Shown here one piece after another: positions 37,501-46,500 of a DNA stretch of 64,000 bases. Made by a program: the position numbers and the translations under genes. A model generated the notes under the pieces. It was not told the origin of the DNA. It saw nothing but the letters and a program-made list of their open reading frames with translations, and did not search any database. How positions within the stretch are numbered: the stretch's first letter is position 1; every line of letters starts with the position of its first letter. This DNA comes from Calliopsis andreniformis (taxonomy: Eukaryota; Arthropoda; Insecta; Hymenoptera; Andrenidae). The stretch is taken from assembly GCF_051401765.1 (NCBI RefSeq), contig NC_135069.1, positions 11,696,501 to 11,760,500 of the forward strand, given 5' to 3'.

Positions 37501-40500
37501 ATATGAACCTTACACCATGTATGGTTTTCTTTCCGGCTTCCTTTAGGCAAAGATAAAATCATCTGTGTGATGTCACACACGGGCTAGATGTATAAGCTAT
37601 GCTAGTATGACATATCTGCAATTACGAAAGAGTGACACACTGTTGTTCCGAACATGTTAAATTATTTTACTGTTCGACATTAATGAGAATGTCAAAATGT
37701 TCAACTTTCAGAAAGCATATTGAATTGATTGAATATGAAATATGCATATGTTCGTGTTACGAGCCGAGGGATACATAGTCCGACTGAGGGTCAGGGTTTT
37801 GGAATTTTGTTATTGTTTCGTGGACGAACCAACGAATAACTTTGCATTCGTTGGGAGCCATTTCACAGATGTGGACGAACCGAGTGCGCAACGACTAATA
37901 CCGGGAGCCACCTTAGGTTTAGGTAGGTTTTCGTGGACGAACAACACTCAACTTGACGAGTATCGGGAACCACTAGGATGGAATAAAGACTGTGGACGAA
38001 CCAGCGGGTAACTTTGCACTCGCCAGCAGCCACGGGACGTGGACGAACCAGTGCGCAATGGCCAACACAGGGAGCCACTTGTAGGTTAGGAAAGGGACCT
38101 TTGCAAGGATTGCGAAGATGTTAGTATAGCCTCGTAACTTTCAAATTTATAATATATTTCGAGCGGCAAAGATATAATATTATGGGATCGTTGCACGTTC
38201 GGTTCTTCTTGAATTTAAGAAAGGTTTTGATTGAACTAAGTCCAATTTAACAAACCTCATAAAAATATGTATTATTACGAATTTAAATTTGATTCAAAGG
38301 AATACAAGTGTTTATTAATTCAAGTGTCGCGGAACCCGGTCCTCTCTCTCTAGATTACGCACAGAGGTATGCGGGGGACAGGTCTTTAAGACTACGTTAC
38401 AGTGATTTTACTTTATGTACTGTACTCTAAGATTCTGCTCGAAGAAGAACTATGTAATGCTCGATCTTGCTTCCAGTCTAAGCCGCGTACTAAACTCGAA
38501 CTGGATTGGAAATGAGCCCGCTAGACCGAATTTCTTGGCCTTTTTATACTCAAACATCTATGGGAAAAATGGTGGGGACTCGGCTGCATCGCAGAGTTTC
38601 TGAGAAAAGTTCAATGATATTTGTTTCAAAGAATTCTATTAATTGGGCGCAATGGAAATGCTTATCGGCCCTTGCATGGTGACTTCCAGGCAAAGTCAAA
38701 GGTCTCGGAAGGAGCTCTGAATCGAGCCCTTTCATAGTTGCTTTACGTAACCCGCCTGGACTCGTAACATTCGCATCGCTCTTTTGCTTCTCTTTGCAGT
38801 TTTTTAAACAACAGATTTCCACGTTTAGCGTTTGGTGCCGTGTCAGCCATTTTAAGTGATTATTTTTTGCCCAGTGTGACGTCACACTTAGATAGTTATC
38901 TTTGCTTATCCAAGCTTAGATTTTCTGTACACGTACTACGTACATACCATGTCCAGCAGTAGACCATGTGGTCTAAGGATCTAAGGATTTTCTACGCACG
39001 CATTATATACATGCCGTGCCTAATAGTATACATGTATGTATATAGTCTAAGTGTCCACGTCGCGTGAATTAATAGCAAATTCATAGTATGAACGGAATTT
39101 TTCTTTTGCTCTATATCTATTTTGCTATATTATGTAACGTGATTTCACGTGACATAACAGTAATGTGACCGTGTCTTAACAGTATTTAGCAGATTGTTAT
39201 ATTGGTAATCTCACAATCACTTAATTTCGGACTCAATAACTAACTGTTGTTAGTTAGGAAGCAGAGATTACGAAAACATGAAGCGATAAAGACGGAACGA
39301 TAAAGAAACCCATTCCCGCCCAAAATAATGTGGGTCAGCCTTAAACCAACAAAGTTGGCGAACTGTTAAAAATTGTTTTGAGGTGTCTAAATGCGCAGAA
39401 ACGAGATAATTAAAATCTTGATTTTTATTGATAATGTTATTATCGTCTGAAATATAATATATGTACATGTAAGGTATAGTCAATATATTTAATCAGTATA
39501 TTTTACACATAATATCAACTAGTAAAGAGTCTTATTCACAGCGCTGAAGGAGAATTAATCGAAGATGGTAGAACTAAATATTGATAATGTGAAATTGATA
39601 ATGTAAATTTTCTACTGCTGATCACTCTGATAAAGGGAGTTCTTAGAAAATTCGTCAGTTAGAAAAAGTTCAAAGTAGTTTCAATGAAAGTAGTCTTGAT
39701 AACAGGTTGATACTTTACGAATATGACACTATTTTCAGATTTAATTGAGATGATGAATGAACAACCTTTTCTCGATTTTATAAATAGTGCATTGAACACT
39801 TTATTTAATAAGATAAAAGAAGAAAGAGAGATTCGCTAAAAGATTTTGCACCTGTAACTTATCTTATGTATTTTTCTCTTTGTAAAAGCTTCCAAGAGCT
39901 AATTGAGGAAATTAATGCTAAAACAAACATGTCTGCTAATGATGTGCTAAAAAACCAACAAAGAAAATAGAGTTTGGCAAAAACTATAAATTGGTTGTCA
40001 ACTTTTCCTCTGAATCAATCTCTTGAGCAACAGTACCACTTTATTTTTAAACTGATGAAGCATTTTGAGACTGGTTATTATTCTAATAAAAGAAAATTTT
40101 ATTACAAACCTAAAATGTTACAAGACACTGATAATAAAACACCGCTGCAACATATAAAAAGCTTTTCTGTTGATTTATCTGATAATAATAATTAGTTGTC
40201 ATCCATATCTCAGGAGCACTTAAGTATGGATACATATTCTTGACAATGTCACTGTTCACCTATTTTCCAAAATAGCTGAACAAAAAAAACTACAATTATT
40301 TGAACCTCTTCTACAAGGTTATACAGATTTCATTAGAAAGACAAAGGGTGAGCATTATGAGTCATTTTGAATACTAATGCATAATACTGCAAGGTTTATT
40401 GCACAAAGAAGCTCTTACCTTTCAATAATGGGTTCACAAAACGATCAAACTATTTTAACAAAACAAATAGAATTTATTAACAAGACAATTTCGGATAAAC

Positions 40501-43500
40501 AGTTTAACGATTTCAGAAATTTAATAAATGTATATAACGAGTATTAGGAGAACAGAGAACATATTATAGAAAAAATTTCTAATAAATTCCCTTATGCGAA
40601 ATTCAAACAGAACATGGAAAAAATACGTACAGAATTACTCAATATTGTAAATATTATATTTGGCAAAGAAACAAAACCACAAGAACTAATTACATATTTT
40701 AGATCATTTAATGAGTTTCTGGAAAACTCAAATGCTCTAGAGTTCAGTTAGTTTATTAAAAAAATTAATGACTTAAATGAACAAGAAGTAAAGATAATCA
40801 ATTTTATCAATAGAGATAAAAGGTCATGTAAGGTTTTAAATGTTGAAACTTTTATCAAAACACATAAGAATATTCCCTGTCATCACTTGATTTAAAAAAC
40901 TGAAGATTTATTAAATAGTGTAAATAATTTGCTTAAACAAAAACAATCGTCTAATGACAATAACTTATATGCAATGAGCAAATTACTTTTAGCTGTCAAG
41001 AAATCTTTCCATTATCTGAAAGATCAACCCAATTATGTGTCTTTTGATATATCTAAAAAAGAGACTACAGATCGATTTATCTGTGCAATAAACAACAGTT
41101 GCTTCTACGCTCTTTTAAACGCTCCTTTAATATTAAAGGAGAAGCTTTTTGGTATTTGAGAAAACAAAATAAGATCAACATACTCAAAGCGTTAGTATTA
41201 TATAAAGAGATAAACGATACACTAAAAATAGTTATACTAGAAAGCTGTCGCAATAAATACTTAACAACGTTTAATTTTTATATTAAACAAAATATAAGCG
41301 AAAACTATGAAAATAAAATTAAATTTATTACTGACGAAATAAAGAAGCAATCAAAGTAAATGAAAATGAATGAGTGAAGAAAAGAATTCAAGGAAGAAAC
41401 TTTACCAGAACTGCTGGCCTAGCTGCTGTGTGATTTATACAAGAATCAAAAGATATTGCAAGAACAGGAAAAGTTTAAAGCCACATTGTATTCAAATACT
41501 ATGCATTTTCAGATTATTAAACGCTGACAAAGATTCTAAGGGTGTTGATAAGCATCTTGCACAAGAAAATCACTTGTAATTAGGTTTGCTATCATCGCTT
41601 TTGGCACTGATGCGTCATAATGTCTGCATCATTTGTTACAGCACATACTTAGTATATCGAGATCATCAAAATTTTATTAACTTTTTTGAGAATTTCGATA
41701 TTACTAATAGAATAACTTAAGACACGTTTGAAATGGCCAATGAAGTATTGATGCTTAAAATAGATGGTAAAAAGCAAAGTTTAAGGAAATTGGTGCAAAA
41801 TTGTATTCTTGATCGCGATAAAGAAGTATCTGACAAGATAAAGCAGAAGGATATTAGTGATACTATTTTGTTAATAGATGAAGTAGACGTTTTCAGTTTT
41901 ATGGCAATGCTTACGAACCAATCCTTACTATAACAATGCCAGCATTAGCTAGTATCCAGGAAAAAATATGGAAGATGGCTAGCAAAATGACAAGAAAAGT
42001 AGTATTTTGAAAGAGATTGAAAAGTATATTAACGTCAACAGAAATCGAGATTTTAAGAAATTTAATTTTCTTTTTAAACCTGGAAAATACTGTCTTTTGA
42101 AGGAAGAAGATGCTATAATGGCTACAAAAGAGTATACAAACCAGTCTCAAAAGGGAAGTGATAAAGACTGGTTTATTAATCGGTATAAAATTAATTTAAA
42201 AAAGAAAAACTGACCATATAAATATAAATTATGGTTATTTAAAGATAGAATGCGGACAAATTTCTTATGCAAAATTACCTAAAAAGTATCCTCTCATTTT
42301 AGGAGTGAGCGATACTTTAACTACATTAAAGGACCATGAAAGAAAAGCTATAAAAGAATCTTGCAATATAAATAAAATTTCCGTAATGCCATCCTTCTTT
42401 GGACACTCGAATTTAACATTTGATGTACACAGTGACGTTATATTTCAAGATTTAAAGGAAGAATGGCTCAATACGATTTTCAATCATGCGAATTCTAAGG
42501 TCAAATCACGATTATTAATATTAATATTTTTCAATATACATGATAAAATGGACGAATTCGAAAAAAAGTTCTTCGTTAAATTCGATCGCTTACACGTATT
42601 AAAATACAGAAAAGCAGACTAAAATGAAGTATATTGATGAAGCAGGCATTACAAAAACAGTAACATTATCAACAAGAGAAATGGGTCGTGGTGTGGATTT
42701 CAAGTCTAATGTTGCTGTAGAAAGAAATGGCGAAATGCATGTTATACATTCTTTTCGCTTGATATAAAAGAAGAAATACACATTAAGGGTAGAACTGAAC
42801 GTAAAAATAATGAGGGTAGTTATGAGTTGATACTCTGTAACGAACACTTCTTTGCTGAACAACCATTGTGTTCTGTTCTATTTAATACCATGAAAAATAA
42901 CCTTTACATTATGATCAGTATCAATCATGGTAAAAAGTTTAGTAGCACTTATTTGTGATTTATGTTCGTTTTCTGAACGACTGGTGAGTTTGCAATTTTC
43001 AATATAACTTATTTCATTAAATGTATTTATAATGTACTACACTTTAAAGTGATATTCATTCGTTATTTTTGCAACTGCTTTTAAAAACTTCTATCCTTTT
43101 ACAATAAGATTTTCAGTTTTTCAACTTTGATATATAAAAGCACTCCTCTTAGGTACCAGATGGTATAAAAAATAGACAAAAACTCAAATCACTTCGAACA
43201 TGCTCCTAAAAATCTTAATAAGTTTTAAATTTCAAATTTGTATAAATCTTAGGTATTCAAAGGCTTGGAAATTTTGGTGTTTTGGAAGTCCTAAGAGCTG
43301 GATAATAATTCAATATCTTAGAAGCAGTTTCAATATGTATTTTTGTCTAAGCAGTACTATTAACATAAAGTAATAAAGAGAGCTTAAAAAATTTGAGTTT
43401 TCTTTCAAGAATTTCACGATTTATCACGTTGTTAGTTTTGCTTCCGTTTATTTCATATTGGTGTGCGTTAAAATAAATCAAGCTCTCGAAACTAAAGTAT

Positions 43501-46500
43501 GCCCGCTTTATTAAAAAGTTAAATATGCGTTACATGTACCTACAGTGATAAAGCAGACCTGAACATACTTTATACAATTTTCAAAAATATTCACATTGAT
43601 TCAGATACATAACGTTGTATTACAACAAATGTTGATTATTATGTATGGAGAATATTTTCCAACTTTCGAACTCGCTCAAATAATTTTCGAATTCACATTC
43701 GGTAAAGGAAACCTTTAGTTATCCCTTAAATTAACTCTTCTTATCACTTAAGTAGTAGAAGAAGCATTAACGTAACAAAAATTATCTTCCCCATTATTCA
43801 GAATTTCTTTTTACGAAAACTTTATCAAATCTTTGTTCATATTCTCGATTATACCAGTATACATTCAATAATTTTAGTTCTATTTGAATCGTTACCTGCA
43901 GCATCATGTTCGTTAAGAGTCGATTGTGTTCAATGACATTGAGCTAAAGTTCCCTTTCAAATCTTTAATTAATCCTATAACATTCGCGAATTCAATTAAA
44001 AATAACGATTGGAAGTTATAGTTTCCGATCTCCTAATAGGGTAATTTCGGGAGAGACGCATATTTTTAGCCATCATTATTGATTTAGACAGTAACAGTAT
44101 TCTCTACTGTCACCCCGTTATCCAAACCCTTTATTATCCAAACACGTTTTGTAAGTAAACACTTCAATGTGAAGCAGTTTACGTATACCATTTACTGTAG
44201 AAATCAGTAACGATTTAGTCTAGTAGTGTAAACGATCACAGTGCAACATTATGTAATAATTTAAAATATGTCCAGTTTAGGACTGTATTGAAACTCATAC
44301 TAATCTCTAGACATATAAGAGCGTTGTAAAAACCAAATATTAATTTGCGAACCCGTAAACCATCAGACCGATACTTCCAGTGACTTTCGATTATTTTACG
44401 ACCATTACCTCGACCTCGCGTACACCAGATGTGACGAACCGTTCTAAAGGAACAATGCTCCTCATAAAACATTGTTTCCGAAAACTGCAAAAAGAAATTG
44501 TTGCTACCAAAACCCTCACTTTACTGTAGTCCTTAGGCCAACCTACGCAGAAAGACGACGACCAATCGACGTACAGTTCACCCACCACCAACATTTCCAA
44601 CCCCCAAAAAAGTTTGATAAAAACCCGAACATAGTCGAAGCGACAGAACTTTGTAAAAAAGACACTCGTGAACAACTAATACTCGAACTCGGAACTTGAT
44701 CTGTAGAATTGTGATTATTAAACTGTTGTAATTTGTTAACTAATCGATTCGTTCAATTCGACCTGCCAATTTCAACAAGGATTGCATTAGATGATCGATG
44801 CAATCCAGCGATCCGTGCATCGTCACGAGCAAGTGTATTGGGCCTTACGACCCCGATAGATTCATAAAGAAGAATTGCGGTGCATAAGGGACGCAACAAA
44901 ACATACAACATGAATATAATAATGGTGACGATATATTCCAAAATTTTGAAGCAATTGAGTTTTGGAAATGAGATGAGATGGTACGAGACACGAGAAGAAT
45001 ATAATTGTACTGAATTAAGTTTACTAAAAAAGTTGTATGAGCTAGCAGCTAAGAAAATTTGGGACCAGTGAATCTTTAACCAAGTCAGGTTTAAATTTAC
45101 TTGTGATTGCTATTATTATTAGATACCTATAATATTTGTATTTCTGTTTAAAATAAATAAAAATCTACATTAAAAAAGTACGTGTTGTACATTATTCGAA
45201 AATTCCCTTATTCGAATATTCATGTCCCCCAATTAGTTCAGATAATCGAAGTTCTACTGTACTTTCTTTTCCACGATATTTCATTGTGTTTATACAAAGT
45301 ATTCGACAACAGACACCAGAAATTTTGAGAGATACACATGCTAAAATAAGACAAAAATGAAGATAAATGAAATTGCGTTTTAGGTTTTGTTTCCGAATCA
45401 TTATTGAGAAAATTCCCAGGATACGTGACACCTGTCTGACTGGTCTAATGCACGCCTACAGCAAAATAAGTCTCAAGTTAGACACACTTCACACAAATTC
45501 TAGATATTTTTAGATCAATTAATAACTCTAAAACGAAGTCTCAAACACAATTTCGTCATTTTTAATTTTTGTACTACTTTGAGGTGTGGAGTCGCCCTTT
45601 AAAATTTCTGATATCTGTTGTCGGTTACCCTATATGTATACTGTATATTCCCAACCGTTACTTCCTTTCTTAGTGGCCTCACTATCAGTACGACAACAAT
45701 ATCAATCCCGAGCATATAACTGGTAACTTTACTCTTAACTATTACCGCTATTACTTATATTAAAAGATTGTTTTTTGTAATATACGTTGACAGTAACTAA
45801 TTATAAAAATCGAGTATATTACTTTAAACCTATAATTATACTCAGCAATTCTCATGGTCGTAGCCAGTCGTTTTCACATGCAGCACCATAGAGCCCTGAT
45901 TTTGTATGAGGTTCGTCTGTATTTATTTCACTCTTATTTTTCTCCTATGGCTCCCCGACTTTGAGACGAATTAGTATGCTAATATTATTTTAGTGACTCT
46001 CCAATTTTACTGGGTTCGTTTATATTTATTTAACACTGCATGTTCGAAAAATCAGATTCATCTCCAGTTGTTCCCATCTTAGTGGCTATCTGACTATGCG
46101 TCATAGTCGTCTGTGAATATTATTCACAAATTAATAACCACATTCCTATGAAAATTTCCTCACTTCCCAAACTCTCATGATGTCCATGCCCAGGGTTGTA
46201 ACATAATGTATCAAAATCAATATTACACGTTGTCTTTGAAGGTCTCACAATTTGTGAAACTCATCACTTGATTTCATTTCTTACATCCTTGAAAGATACA
46301 CATTCGAGGTATACAGCTTGCACCGTTTCAGAATTCACTCAACTGCTTAGAAGCATCTAAACATTTATTCAATCTTAAATAGTGTTAATCTTTTTTAATC
46401 CCCTTTTTCATAGGATTAGTTTTACAAGATTAATAAAGTATTTGCTAAACTGTTTCTCCAATATAAAACCAATACTAAAGTAAATCAAAAATAAAATCTA

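Noticed and set aside
44472..45071. Protein-coding gene between the pogo-like ends
   Set aside because: Forward frames of 63-75 codons have some coding character, but no family was recognised and no splice pattern joins them.
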